Below, in pieces: positions 25,740 to 35,101 of a stretch of 64,000 nucleotides of DNA (position 1 is the first letter of the stretch; every line of letters starts with the position of its first letter). A program made the position numbers and the translations under genes. The notes under the pieces are model-generated. The model ran no database searches and was not told the DNA's origin. It saw only the letters and a program-made list of their open reading frames with translations. The stretch is from a bacterium (GTDB lineage Bacteria > Planctomycetota > Planctomycetia > Isosphaerales > Isosphaeraceae). The stretch is taken from contig WGMM01000006.1 of NCBI GenBank assembly GCA_016125085.1, positions 1 through 64,000 on the forward strand, given 5' to 3'.

Positions 25740-27932
25740 TCAGGGCGTGACGATCAGCGTGACGGGCCGGCTGGGCTGATTCCAAGGGACGTTCGGCTTT
25801 TCCTTGGCGGCGGGGTCTTTGGCGAAGCCGAAAGGAGCTGTGCCTGTCACGTAAACCGTGTGCCGGCCCAGCGGCACGTTCGCGCCGATCTTCAGTTTCA
25901 GGACGGCTTCGGCTTTGTCCTTGGGCACTTCGCCAGCGACGGCTTCCATCGTGGCCGGAAGATTGTCCAGCTTCAGCGCGATCGGGGCGTCGAATGGAGC
26001 GTTTCGTACGGCAGCGACAGGCAGATCGACCGTTTCACCGCGCTTGGCGAAAACTCGCAGCGGTTTGGCTTCGAGCCGGAACGGAACGGGCGTCGACCGG
26101 ATGGCGAGCCAGTGGTCGCGCGCATACCGCGACACGCCCCGCTGCTGGTTCGGCTGCCCGACGAGCGGCTTCACCAGACCGCCGCCAAGTTGCTCCTGGC
26201 GGCTTTCGAAGGCGGTTTCTTTCGTCTGCCCCGGCACCCAGTCGACGGAATCCTTGCCGTCGGACCAGTTCGACCGGCCTCCCAACTTGAGCGGAAACTC
26301 GCCGGCTGCCGCCTCGGCGGCGACTTCGACGATCATGTCCTGCTTGCGAACCCCGGGGCCGAAGATCACCGGATATGCCGTGACGCCCGCCGGCAGGCCG
26401 AAGGCTTCGACACGCACCGAGCCATCGAACCCATCGATGCGGTCCAGCAGAACCGTGACCGCGAAACGCCCGCCCGGAAAGATCGCCGAACCGGCGGGAC
26501 CGGAATCGGTCGGCATGGCGATAATCCGGTAATCGGGCTCCGGCTGCCGCACGACGACACGGTAATGATAGCGGGCATCGCCATCACGCTTGTTCAGGTT
26601 CGACAGGCGAATGACATAGCCACCTTTTTCGCTCAGTTTGGTAGTGATGCGAGGGTCGCGCGTCGCTTTTTCGAACGTGGGGCCAAGCGGGTTTTCGCGA
26701 TAATCGGTCGCATTCGTGAGCATCCGCGCAACGGGGCCTTTCGGCTCCTGATGGAACAGCTCGATCTGAGGCTGGGCCAGCGAGTGCTGCCGCTGGGCAG
26801 AGACGTCGATGATCCAGGTGGCGTCCTTCTCGGATTCGAAAATGAGATGGTCGATATCGCCTGGTTTGCCGAACGTGCCGGAGAAATCGGCTGGAACCAT
26901 GATACGCTGGCCGTGTTCCGAATCGTCGTTCGACTCGATCTCAGCCTGAAGCTTGCCCTGCGGCATTGCGACGGTCAGGGGCTCGGCCAGCGGCACGCCG
27001 CGAACGGACGAAAGCGTCGCCGCGAACGGGGCCGAGGCGAAAGAATAAGCGCCGATATATCCGCCGGCAGCGGGCTTCGCCGGGAAGGTGAAAACCTCGC
27101 TGAGGGATTGTTCCGGCTGACCGAAAACGGGCGGAAACTCCGTGAGCGATCGCTCGGCAGCGGGAAGGCCCCGGCCAAGAACTCTGAGCATGGCCCGGTC
27201 GCCGAACGGGGTCAGCAGCGCGGCGTCGACCGTCGGGCCGGTGTGGATCGACAGCCGGTAACGATGAGCCGGCGAACCGCCATAAATGGCGTCGAACAGA
27301 TCGACGCGGTATTCGCCGTCCTCGGGCAGGATCAGTTCGAGCGAGGCGTCGTAGTCAACGGAGTCGAGAGCTTCGGCGACGACATTGCCGCGAGGGCCGA
27401 AGATGCGAACGGTCGAATCGAGAGGCGAGTCGATCGATTCGGCCTTCACGCTGATGGCAACCCGCTGCCCCTTCTTGCCGGGGAAGCGAAAGCGGTCCAC
27501 GTCCGTAGGGGCCTGAATCCGGCCGTTGATCGTCTGGGGCACAAAAAAGGCTTGGGCCTGTGCGTCGTTCGGCTCGATTTCGGCGATCTCCACCAGCGGT
27601 CCGACAACGAACGGCACCGGGTTGGTGATACCCCAGGCAGCGACGCCGCGAATTTCATAAACGCCCGAAGGCGTGCCAGCATCGGCCGCGATCGACCACT
27701 TGCCGTCGGCGGCTTTCACCGGCTTCAGACGTTCGTCGGAAACGATCAGCCGCGAAAGGCCATCGAGATCGGCCCCCGAAATTTCGACGCCAACGCTCGT
27801 CCCCGACTGAACACCAGCCGGGAAGATCCAGTCGATACGCGGCTTCGGCGGCTGCGCATCGGCCTGGGCGAAAACCAGCGCCAGGATGCATGCCACCGAT
27901 GTGAAAGTCATTCTGCTGCAGGAGTTACGCAT
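25740..27932 (-). CDS. Secreted PPC-domain-type protein
   Basis: 730 aa from ATG 27932 (earlier frame to 28001 gives no signal peptide). The signal is short (core FTSVACILALVFAQADA). The mature start reads PKPRIDWIFPAGVQSGTSVGVEISG, as in the planctomycete IPT/TIG-like N-terminal module. Several beta-sandwich PPC-like domains follow (VGPLVEIAEIEPNDAQAQ; LQAEIESNDDSEHGQR, each with the Glu-x-Asn-(Asp) pattern of PPC domains, and NRFRFPGKKGQRVAISV-type strands). The gene is upstream of the cytochrome/WD40 gene and the 57-bp gap suggests one transcript. No catalytic motif is visible. A role in surface binding or in handling extracellular polymers is inferred. Confidence 0.82.
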   Translation of the reverse strand: MRNSCSRMTFTSVACILALVFAQADAQPPKPRIDWIFPAGVQSGTSVGVEISGADLDGLSRLIVSDERLKPVKAADGKWSIAADAGTPSGVYEIRGVAAWGITNPVPFVVGPLVEIAEIEPNDAQAQAFFVPQTINGRIQAPTDVDRFRFPGKKGQRVAISVKAESIDSPLDSTVRIFGPRGNVVAEALDSVDYDASLELILPEDGEYRVDLFDAIYGGSPAHRYRLSIHTGPTVDAALLTPFGDRAMLRVLGRGLPAAERSLTEFPPVFGQPEQSLSEVFTFPAKPAAGGYIGAYSFASAPFAATLSSVRGVPLAEPLTVAMPQGKLQAEIESNDDSEHGQRIMVPADFSGTFGKPGDIDHLIFESEKDATWIIDVSAQRQHSLAQPQIELFHQEPKGPVARMLTNATDYRENPLGPTFEKATRDPRITTKLSEKGGYVIRLSNLNKRDGDARYHYRVVVRQPEPDYRIIAMPTDSGPAGSAIFPGGRFAVTVLLDRIDGFDGSVRVEAFGLPAGVTAYPVIFGPGVRKQDMIVEVAAEAAAGEFPLKLGGRSNWSDGKDSVDWVPGQTKETAFESRQEQLGGGLVKPLVGQPNQQRGVSRYARDHWLAIRSTPVPFRLEAKPLRVFAKRGETVDLPVAAVRNAPFDAPIALKLDNLPATMEAVAGEVPKDKAEAVLKLKIGANVPLGRHTVYVTGTAPFGFAKDPAAKEKPNVPWNQPSRPVTLIVTP

Positions 27933-28106
27933 AGAAGATTCGAGCCGCGGGGGTGGGTCGGAACCGGCGGGGCAGGGCGGCGGTGGCAAAGTCATCGCCA
28001 CCGTTCCAGATTACGTCCAGTGTGCGATGCGGCGGCCGGTTTGTCAATCATCGAACGCCGCTGGCACTCAATTGGGGTAGATAAATCGGACAAGGAGATC
28101 TACGAT

Positions 28107-28165
28107 ATGCGTACGCTCATGGAGACGACGTGAGCAACGATAATTTCGAACGGAAGGCGATGTAA
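28107..28165 (+). other. Two short overlapping ORFs upstream of pckA (putative leader)
   Basis: ATG 28107-28133 encodes MRTLMETT and is preceded by AAGGAG with nine-base spacing. GTG 28130-28165 encodes VSNDNFERKAM, overlaps the first stop by 4 bp (GTGA), and has GGAG five bases upstream. It ends one base before the pckA ATG at 28167. The arrangement is that of a translationally coupled leader, but the peptides are very short and could be chance. Confidence 0.35.
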
Positions 28166-28166
28166 G

Positions 28167-29762
28167 ATGTCAGAAGTGGATTCTCGACCGGCCACGACAC
28201 TGGAAGATCAGGGCTTCAAGGAATTCCGCCCGCCACTGTGGAACCTGAGCGAGCCCGTGCTCGTCGAACACACGCTGCGCCGGGGCGAAGGGCTGCTGGC
28301 CGCAAACGGTGCCCTGGTCGTGCGCACCGGCAAATACACCGGCCGATCGCCCAAGGACCGGTTCATCGTGAAGGACGATATCACGGCGAACACCGTCGAC
28401 TGGGGCACCGTGAACATGCCCTTCGAACCGGCCCATTACGACGCCCTGCGCGAACGGGTACTCGATTACCTCAAGCCCCGCGAAATGTATGTGGTGGACG
28501 CCTACGGCGGCACCGACCCGAAGTTCCGCCTGCCCATTCGCGTCGTTTGCGAAAAGGCCTATCACGCCCTGTTCGCCCACCAGCTCTTCGTGCGGCCATC
28601 CGTGCACGAACTGCTGCACCATCACCCTGAGTTCACCGTGATCTCGGCCCCCGACTTCCTCGCCGAGCCTGCCCGCGACCACACCAAGACCGAGACCTTC
28701 ATCCTGGTGAACTTCACCCGGAAGGAAGTCCTCATCGGCGGCACGCTCTATGCCGGCGAGATCAAAAAGTCGATCTTCGGCGTTCTCAACACCCTGCTGC
28801 CCCAGATGGGCGTGATGAGCATGCACTGCTCGGCCAACGTCGGCCGGCGCGGCGACGTCGCCCTGTTCTTCGGCCTTTCGGGCACGGGCAAGACGACCCT
28901 TTCGGCCGAGTCGCACCGGCACCTGATCGGCGACGACGAGCACGGCTGGTCCGAAGAGGGCGTCTTCAACTTCGAAGGCGGCTGCTATGCCAAGGCCGTG
29001 CGGCTGAACCGCACGAACGAGCCGGAAATCTACAACGCGATCCGGTTCGGCACGATTCTGGAGAACGTGATCGTCGACAACGACACACGCATCCCCGACT
29101 ACAACAACACCCTGCTGACCGAAAACACCCGGGCGGCTTACCCGATCGACTACATCCCGAACTACGTGCCCTCGGGCCGGGCGGGGCATCCGGTCAACTG
29201 CGTGTTCCTGACGTGCGACGCCTTCGGCGTGCTGCCGCCCGTTTCGCAACTGACGCCCGAACAGGCGATGTATCACTTCCTGTCGGGCTATACGGCCAAG
29301 GTCGCCGGCACGGAGCGGGGCATGGGCAACCAGCCTTCGGCCACGTTCAGCCACTGCTTCGGCGCACCGTTCATGACGCTGCCCCCCAGCAAATACGCCG
29401 AGCTGCTGGGCGACAAGCTCCGCATGCACAAGACGAAGACCTGGCTGATCAACACCGGCTGGTCCGGCGGCGGCCCGGACAAGGGCAACCGCATCCCGCT
29501 GCCTTACACCCGGGCCCTGATCGACGCCATCCACGACGGTTCGCTCAATAACGTGGAAATGGCCGTCGACCCGATCTTCGGCCTGCATTACCCCAAGGCC
29601 TGCGCCAGCGTGCCTTCGGAGATGCTCAACCCCCGCAACGCCTGGGCCGACAAGGCCGAATACGACAAACAGGCCCACCACCTGGCCAAGCTGTTCAAGG
29701 ACAACTTCGCCAAATTCGCCAACGTCTCCGACGCGATCCGCAAAGCGGGGCCGCTGGTTTGA
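28167..29762 (+). CDS. pckA: Phosphoenolpyruvate carboxykinase (ATP)
   Basis: 531 aa, normal for the ATP-dependent enzyme. It converts oxaloacetate plus ATP to phosphoenolpyruvate, CO2 and ADP, the first committed step of gluconeogenesis. The nucleotide loop is GLSGTGKT at residues 236-243. Other signatures are NTGWSGGGPD near the C-terminus, MHCSANVG before the P-loop, RTGKYTGRSPKDRFIV near residue 50, and the kinase-2 strand HLIGDDEHGWSEEGVFNFEGGCYAK. ATG 28167 has a weak AAGG site nine bases upstream. Two tiny ORFs precede it. An intrinsic terminator follows 37 bases after the stop, so it is probably a single-gene unit. Confidence 0.97.
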   Translation: MSEVDSRPATTLEDQGFKEFRPPLWNLSEPVLVEHTLRRGEGLLAANGALVVRTGKYTGRSPKDRFIVKDDITANTVDWGTVNMPFEPAHYDALRERVLDYLKPREMYVVDAYGGTDPKFRLPIRVVCEKAYHALFAHQLFVRPSVHELLHHHPEFTVISAPDFLAEPARDHTKTETFILVNFTRKEVLIGGTLYAGEIKKSIFGVLNTLLPQMGVMSMHCSANVGRRGDVALFFGLSGTGKTTLSAESHRHLIGDDEHGWSEEGVFNFEGGCYAKAVRLNRTNEPEIYNAIRFGTILENVIVDNDTRIPDYNNTLLTENTRAAYPIDYIPNYVPSGRAGHPVNCVFLTCDAFGVLPPVSQLTPEQAMYHFLSGYTAKVAGTERGMGNQPSATFSHCFGAPFMTLPPSKYAELLGDKLRMHKTKTWLINTGWSGGGPDKGNRIPLPYTRALIDAIHDGSLNNVEMAVDPIFGLHYPKACASVPSEMLNPRNAWADKAEYDKQAHHLAKLFKDNFAKFANVSDAIRKAGPLV

Positions 29763-29798
29763 GGGTGATGATTCTTGTGGGCTGATTTCGATTCGATA

Positions 29799-29838
29799 CG
29801 ACAGGCCAGGCGATTTCGCCTGGCCTGTCGCTGTTTTT
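29799..29838 (+). terminator. Intrinsic terminator of pckA
   Basis: Perfect 12-bp inverted repeat, CGACAGGCCAGG and CCTGGCCTGTCG, around an 8-base loop, followed by GCTGTTTTT. It lies 37 bases after the pckA stop. The opposite strand has no T run, so it acts in the plus direction. Confidence 0.85.
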
Positions 29839-29866
29839 GGATGCGATGGATTATAGCGAGTGCCGA

Positions 29867-32800
29867 TCATGGCGTGAGGGGCTGAAAGGCGTCGTCGGGG
29901 AGGGGGCCATGGAAACCGGCCTGGAGTTCATACCAGAAGTTTAATTCTTCTTTATATTGATTAGCGTTGTTCCGCATTTGATCCTTATCGGGAATTCGCT
30001 TTAATTCCTTAAGGATGTCATCGTAACGAAGACGAGCTTTCTGATAGGCTAAATCCGCTTCAGGATCATTGCCTAGTTTTTTTTCAGCCAATGCCAGGAT
30101 CGTGAAATCGGACATGTGTGGTGTTTTTACATTGGAGGTCTTTTCAAGTATCTTTTTCGCGGATCCGAAGTCGCCGTATCGATACATGGCCACACCGAGT
30201 GTGTTCAGAACAAGATACCGGTCAGTTATTTCTCCATTGCTTTTCGAAAGAGTTGTTGGATCAAGTGTCGAAAGGGAATTGGGATCAGCGATGTTCAATA
30301 AAAGCATAATCATATCCACAATATCATGAATCGATTTTCTTTCGATTCTTGGCTCAACGACAAGCGGCCATAATCCAATGTTTTGATATTTTTCACGTTC
30401 AACAGCATTGATCGTGAAACTGGCGGCAACCGGATTTCGCTTGTGAATCTCCATAAGACTTTTGTTCCCTTCCATCGAAAGACGCTTGAATTCCGCATAA
30501 TCACGATCTTTCTCAGAAGCGATATCGGCCAGTTTCCAGTAGCACCATGTCAGAATTTGAAGATGCGCAGTAGGAGTCGGGCTTGTTGCACTATTATCGG
30601 TATCGTAGGCTTTAAGTGACTCTTCCAAAAGATTCACCGCTTTTTTAAATATTTTTACGTATTCATCAAGCTTCCGTTTTCTCTCGTAGGAGTCCTTAAA
30701 TCGATCTGACCTCGCCTGATCCAAAAGCAACACGCCTCTATTGTAAACTATTCTTCCCGTTTCGCCGATCGCCTCCGAATGAAGTGATGGTGTCGATGGC
30801 ATATTTGTTGCTTCACGAATCAGATTCTCTGCATCATCGAGATATCTTATGACTTCTGCGAAGAGAGCGTTATTGACATCATCTCCGAAGGGCCGAATCG
30901 GATTCTGGTTTTGAGGTTCACTGTGCCTTCTGTACTTCGCAATTCCAACATTCAGGATCGATCTTGCACGTTTGATTATTTGCTTTTTTCTCTCGTCACC
31001 GATCGATTGATCGATTAAGGATTTTCTGGAGGATTCCGATCGCTCGAAGTATTCGATTGCCTCGTCATAACTGTTTAGTCTCAATAGAGAGATGCTGCCG
31101 ATACGATGATCGACGTCGCAAATTAAACTATTCAATTCGTTTGGTTTTAGATTAAGATCGGCACCTCTTGCTTCAGGATTCAATTTGAGAAGTTCTTGAT
31201 AAGTCTTCTTTGCGAGTTGCAGCTTGTTGATAGCGTCTTTGGATTCTTGAGCTGCTCTATTCTTGGATTTTTCATCGATTCCTGGCTTAGTGTTTTCATC
31301 CTGTGCTTCTCCGGTCCACTTCAATAAGTCAGCCTGAAATCTCCTAATCAATGGCGAGTTACGGTCTGATATATCAGTAGGTAGCGTTTCATGGAACATT
31401 CCTCTTGACTGAGTCAAAAAATCATATCGGATATCCGCATTATTCTGAAAACCTGGAGTGTCGATCGCTTTTTTCGTCAATTCGATTATCTTGTGTCTTG
31501 CGTTCTTTGCGATCAAACGTTCTTGCCCAGCGATAATTCCTTGAACTCTGACTTTCGAATCAAGTATTACGATACAACCGAATATCGCTGCGGTCGCGAT
31601 TGATCCGATCAGGATCTTGCGGATGCGTCGCTTTGCCCTTTCGGCTGCGTCCCAGCGGCCAACGACTTTACAAAGTGTGTCGTGTCCAAGGCGGATTGTG
31701 GCCTCCTGGGTCTCATGGGCACCCGTGCAAGATTCGAACCGCAGCAGGTTGGCATCCTTTGCTTTAGACAGTATCCTTTCGAATGAGGCGGGCGATCCGG
31801 GCCAGAATCGATCGGTAGCGACTTTTCTGTCCAGTTGGGCTGAGGTTAGCGTCCCGTCCGGCTGCGTCAAATAGAGCCGCATCATCAGCGACTTGAGTGC
31901 CGATTTGATCGAACGGTTGCGATCCGAAATTACCGTGATTGAATCGTCGGCGAAATCTTCCAGCAATTCCAACACCAGGCCTTCCGTATCCGATTTGCGG
32001 GATTCCGCCGACCTTCGAGCCAGAGTTTCACGACGGCGCATTAGCCAGTTGCGGAAGAACCACGGCATGTTTTCGAGTTCGGCGAGATCGATGTCTTCTG
32101 GAGCAGCCTCGACCGGCACTATTTGACGCGGCACTTCACTCTGCAAGCTTGCGAGGTCACGATGCCGGATCACGGCCACAATGGGATCACGTGTCTTTAC
32201 CCGTGCCTTTTCGTAAAGCCGCGTGCAGACGACCTGGGCGATGGGCAGGACGCTGTCCGTATTTCGTCCCCGCAGGCGGAAAATGCCGTCGACAATGGCA
32301 TCGATCACGCCGGGATCGTAAGTGAAGCCGTATTTCTGCCGGGGTGGTTCGAGCCCTTCGACCACCGGGAAATCGAGCGTGGGGCGTTCGATCACCTGGC
32401 GCAGCTGAGCCTTGTTCAGGTCAGTGATGAGGTAATCGACCAGCCCCGGCGTTTTTCGCAGGCCGGAGCGGATGCCGTCGGTGATACGGCCGTGGTATTC
32501 GGTGCGGTAGCTGAGGATGACCTTCCAACGGCCGGAGCCGCGCAGGCAGCCCCGCAGCTGGGCAAAGGCCTGCTTGCGGCGGTCTTCGGCCCGCTGGATC
32601 TCTGCGGGCGTGTCGCCCTGGCCGAGGGTGTAAAGCTCTTCGGCCTGGTCGATGGTGACGACGAGTTTTTCCGGAATCGCGGCCGTGAAGGCGTCGAGAA
32701 TCTCGCGCAGGAGGTCGGGGCGTTTGGGATCGTCAAGCGCGGCCTGAAGTTCGGCAAGGGACACGTCGGACGATTGCGGATCGACGCAGCGGGCCAGAAT

Positions 32801-34750
32801 CGGTTTTAAGGCCACGGGCGGTTGCGGCGTGCCGTCGGGTCGAGGGGCGAGATCGTAGTCGTGTTTCGTGAATTCGAGCAGGTCGGCGGCCAGGCGGGCG
32901 GCGAAATTGTCGGACGGGCGGAAGAACAGGTGCAGCTGTTCGGTATCGCCCATGCCGGCGGATTGCGGCCGGCGGGGGAAGCGATAACCGACGGCATATT
33001 TTTCCAGATAAGGCACCAGCCCCGCGCGGATGACGGACGACTTGCCCGAGCCGGAGGTGCCGTGCAGCAGCAGAACGCGTGTGGCGGGGGTGTCGATGAG
33101 TTCGGCCAGGCGGGCGGAGTCTTCGTCGCGGCCCAGGAACAGGGCCTGATCTTTCAGCGTGTAGAAGCCGAGGGAAGGATAAGGTTTTTCAGGCCAGGCG
33201 AGGGGCTCGGGGGGCTGGGCAGGTTCAGACTGGACGGGTGAATGGGCGGGTTCGGATTCGAGTTCGCGGACGGCTTCCGAAACTCCGGTGGAGAGTTTTA
33301 GCCCGTAGCCGAACATTTCCTTATCGAAGAAGAGCGGGGGCGTCGATTCAGCGAGTTTGGATTCGTCCGGCGGCGCGACACAGACACGAGACGGGCAGTA
33401 AGAGCCGTAAAGCAGGCCGAGCGGAAGCGTATTGCAACGGATGTCGCGGAGCAGCGGGCCGGCGTGAGCACCTTCGACGACGAACCGCTTGAGGAAATCG
33501 AGGCCGATCTTGTAAGCGTAAACGTTGATCGTTTCGTTTTCGGTGCCGATGACGCCGACGAAAAGATCCCGGTCGGTGAAGCTGCGCAGGAACGATCCTT
33601 CTTTCGCTTCGATCGCGGTGCGGCAGCCGTTGAAGAAGGCGATCGTCCCCTTTTTGGCCTTAAGGGGCACGTCGTCGAACAGGTCGCGAACGTCCTGCAT
33701 TTTCAGGAGATCGTCCCCGAGTTTCAGTTCCTCGGGTGCCGCGTGGCTGAGCCAGTAGAGGATATCGGGCCGGCCATAGGTGTTCAGATGGTCGCTCAGT
33801 TCCTGCTTGTTCCGAGCGATGAGGACCGTGGCGTTGGCCTTCTGCAGCTCTTTCGCCAGGAGATCGTAAGTTTTGAGAGTTTTGGCCCAGGATTCGGCTT
33901 TCGGAGCTTTCCTGGAGCCGGGCCTGGCTTCTTTCTTCGCCTGGAACTTGCGCAAGGCCTCTTCAGCATCCTCCGTGGTATCGGGATCGAGCACCATGAG
34001 AACGGAAAGACCGGCAGGGTCGATACGGGAATTTCGCTTGAGGGGATCGACATTGCGGACGCAGGCGATATCGTGGCGCACGCCCCAGAACGGCAACCAG
34101 ACTCTTGCGAGTTCGGAATCTTCCGGGTCGGCGAGACTGGCGGCGAATTCCTGTTTCAGTTCGTCCTGGGTTTTCAGACGCCCGGGGTCGGTGCGATCGA
34201 CATCGCTTAACACGAGATTCCATGGGATGGAGGTCAGCGTGCCGGTTTCGGCGTCGTCGCAGTGGTCCTCAACGAAAATTTCGAGCGTTTCGACCATGTT
34301 GCGTGCGGTGAGCCCATCGAGCCATAGGGAGACGGTATCGGCGGTTTCGGGCTTGTCTTCGCTTGCGAAGATCGCAGCGTGGAGCCTTCGTCCGGTGACG
34401 GCGAGTTCAGCGCAGGCGGAAGCGAGGAGATCCTGAAATTCGGGGGTTTCGTGATCGTCCACGTACTTCTCGTCCGCATACAGATCGACGACCTTGAGTA
34501 TCGCAGCACGCACGTTGCTGACGGCCAGCGCGAGCTTATCGGCCTTGATCGAATATGCCGGAAAGAAGCCGCCTTTTTCGGACCACCGCAGCATGATCCG
34601 CCCGGCGGCCTTGAGGTCCTTGTCCCGAACGACTTGACACACCACGTTGGCCTGATCAGGGGAGGCCTCACGCGATGTTTCCCGAATCTCTTCTTTCGCG
34701 GGAGTTCCAGGCTTCGGATCCGAATCGCTGGATTTCGTCTTGCGGGCCAT
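29867..34750 (-). CDS. CHAT protease - STAND NTPase - membrane - TPR protein
   Basis: 1627 aa from ATG 34750 (GTG 34768 is an alternative). Residues about 150-450 form a CHAT (caspase HetF-associated) peptidase domain: LTSIPWNLVLSD, then YWLSHA with His336 and FFNGCRTA with Cys376 as the His/Cys dyad, and GTENETINVYAYKIGLDFLK. A STAND/AAA-like NTPase follows: Walker A GTSGSGKS at residues 564-571 and Walker B-like LVVTIDQAEEL, with winged-helix-like sequence to about 1000. RKILIGSIATAAIFGCIVIL near residue 1060 is a membrane segment. The C-terminal 500 residues are TPR-like helical repeats. No adjacent partner gene; neighbours are pckA and a DHDPS-family gene. The 3' part from about 31.7 kb down is visibly A/T-richer. 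Likely a sensor/effector in defence or cell death. Confidence 0.88.
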   Translation of the reverse strand: MARKTKSSDSDPKPGTPAKEEIRETSREASPDQANVVCQVVRDKDLKAAGRIMLRWSEKGGFFPAYSIKADKLALAVSNVRAAILKVVDLYADEKYVDDHETPEFQDLLASACAELAVTGRRLHAAIFASEDKPETADTVSLWLDGLTARNMVETLEIFVEDHCDDAETGTLTSIPWNLVLSDVDRTDPGRLKTQDELKQEFAASLADPEDSELARVWLPFWGVRHDIACVRNVDPLKRNSRIDPAGLSVLMVLDPDTTEDAEEALRKFQAKKEARPGSRKAPKAESWAKTLKTYDLLAKELQKANATVLIARNKQELSDHLNTYGRPDILYWLSHAAPEELKLGDDLLKMQDVRDLFDDVPLKAKKGTIAFFNGCRTAIEAKEGSFLRSFTDRDLFVGVIGTENETINVYAYKIGLDFLKRFVVEGAHAGPLLRDIRCNTLPLGLLYGSYCPSRVCVAPPDESKLAESTPPLFFDKEMFGYGLKLSTGVSEAVRELESEPAHSPVQSEPAQPPEPLAWPEKPYPSLGFYTLKDQALFLGRDEDSARLAELIDTPATRVLLLHGTSGSGKSSVIRAGLVPYLEKYAVGYRFPRRPQSAGMGDTEQLHLFFRPSDNFAARLAADLLEFTKHDYDLAPRPDGTPQPPVALKPILARCVDPQSSDVSLAELQAALDDPKRPDLLREILDAFTAAIPEKLVVTIDQAEELYTLGQGDTPAEIQRAEDRRKQAFAQLRGCLRGSGRWKVILSYRTEYHGRITDGIRSGLRKTPGLVDYLITDLNKAQLRQVIERPTLDFPVVEGLEPPRQKYGFTYDPGVIDAIVDGIFRLRGRNTDSVLPIAQVVCTRLYEKARVKTRDPIVAVIRHRDLASLQSEVPRQIVPVEAAPEDIDLAELENMPWFFRNWLMRRRETLARRSAESRKSDTEGLVLELLEDFADDSITVISDRNRSIKSALKSLMMRLYLTQPDGTLTSAQLDRKVATDRFWPGSPASFERILSKAKDANLLRFESCTGAHETQEATIRLGHDTLCKVVGRWDAAERAKRRIRKILIGSIATAAIFGCIVILDSKVRVQGIIAGQERLIAKNARHKIIELTKKAIDTPGFQNNADIRYDFLTQSRGMFHETLPTDISDRNSPLIRRFQADLLKWTGEAQDENTKPGIDEKSKNRAAQESKDAINKLQLAKKTYQELLKLNPEARGADLNLKPNELNSLICDVDHRIGSISLLRLNSYDEAIEYFERSESSRKSLIDQSIGDERKKQIIKRARSILNVGIAKYRRHSEPQNQNPIRPFGDDVNNALFAEVIRYLDDAENLIREATNMPSTPSLHSEAIGETGRIVYNRGVLLLDQARSDRFKDSYERKRKLDEYVKIFKKAVNLLEESLKAYDTDNSATSPTPTAHLQILTWCYWKLADIASEKDRDYAEFKRLSMEGNKSLMEIHKRNPVAASFTINAVEREKYQNIGLWPLVVEPRIERKSIHDIVDMIMLLLNIADPNSLSTLDPTTLSKSNGEITDRYLVLNTLGVAMYRYGDFGSAKKILEKTSNVKTPHMSDFTILALAEKKLGNDPEADLAYQKARLRYDDILKELKRIPDKDQMRNNANQYKEELNFWYELQAGFHGPLPDDAFQPLTP

Positions 34751-35101
34751 AAGGCGATCTCGATTCACGAATGGGTGGCTTTGTGAGCCAACTCTCGAAA
34801 CAAGCTGGAATCTGAGGGCAATTATGCGACGTGATGTGTTCGTAGTTCACCAAATTAAGCCTGTAGCTAGCAGGAATCAAGCCATAACAGGACAAAACTG
34901 TCTGCAAAATGGTGGGGGTCATATGGCTGGAGGGTTGAATTCGATTCTACGGGGCGGCCTCAGGATCGAAAGTTCATGATGCATACGGATCCCGAATCGC
35001 CATTTTTCCGGCGAATCGGTTGATCGTGCGGTTGCGATGCCGTAGAAATTGAACTGGCGGGGCTTTTGGACGGACGTTCGAATGGCACAGGCGCTGAAAA
35101 A
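34751..35101. promoter_or_regulatory. Divergent region between the CHAT/STAND gene and a DHDPS-family gene
   Basis: 351 bp without a credible gene. It must contain promoters for both divergent genes. The half nearer the CHAT/STAND start is A/T-rich, but I cannot identify a -35/-10 pair. Confidence 0.4.

Noticed and set aside
25671..28133. Plus-strand 820-codon frame over the cytochrome/WD40-PPC region
   Set aside because: Antisense to the PPC gene, low complexity and basic, with no signal or domain.
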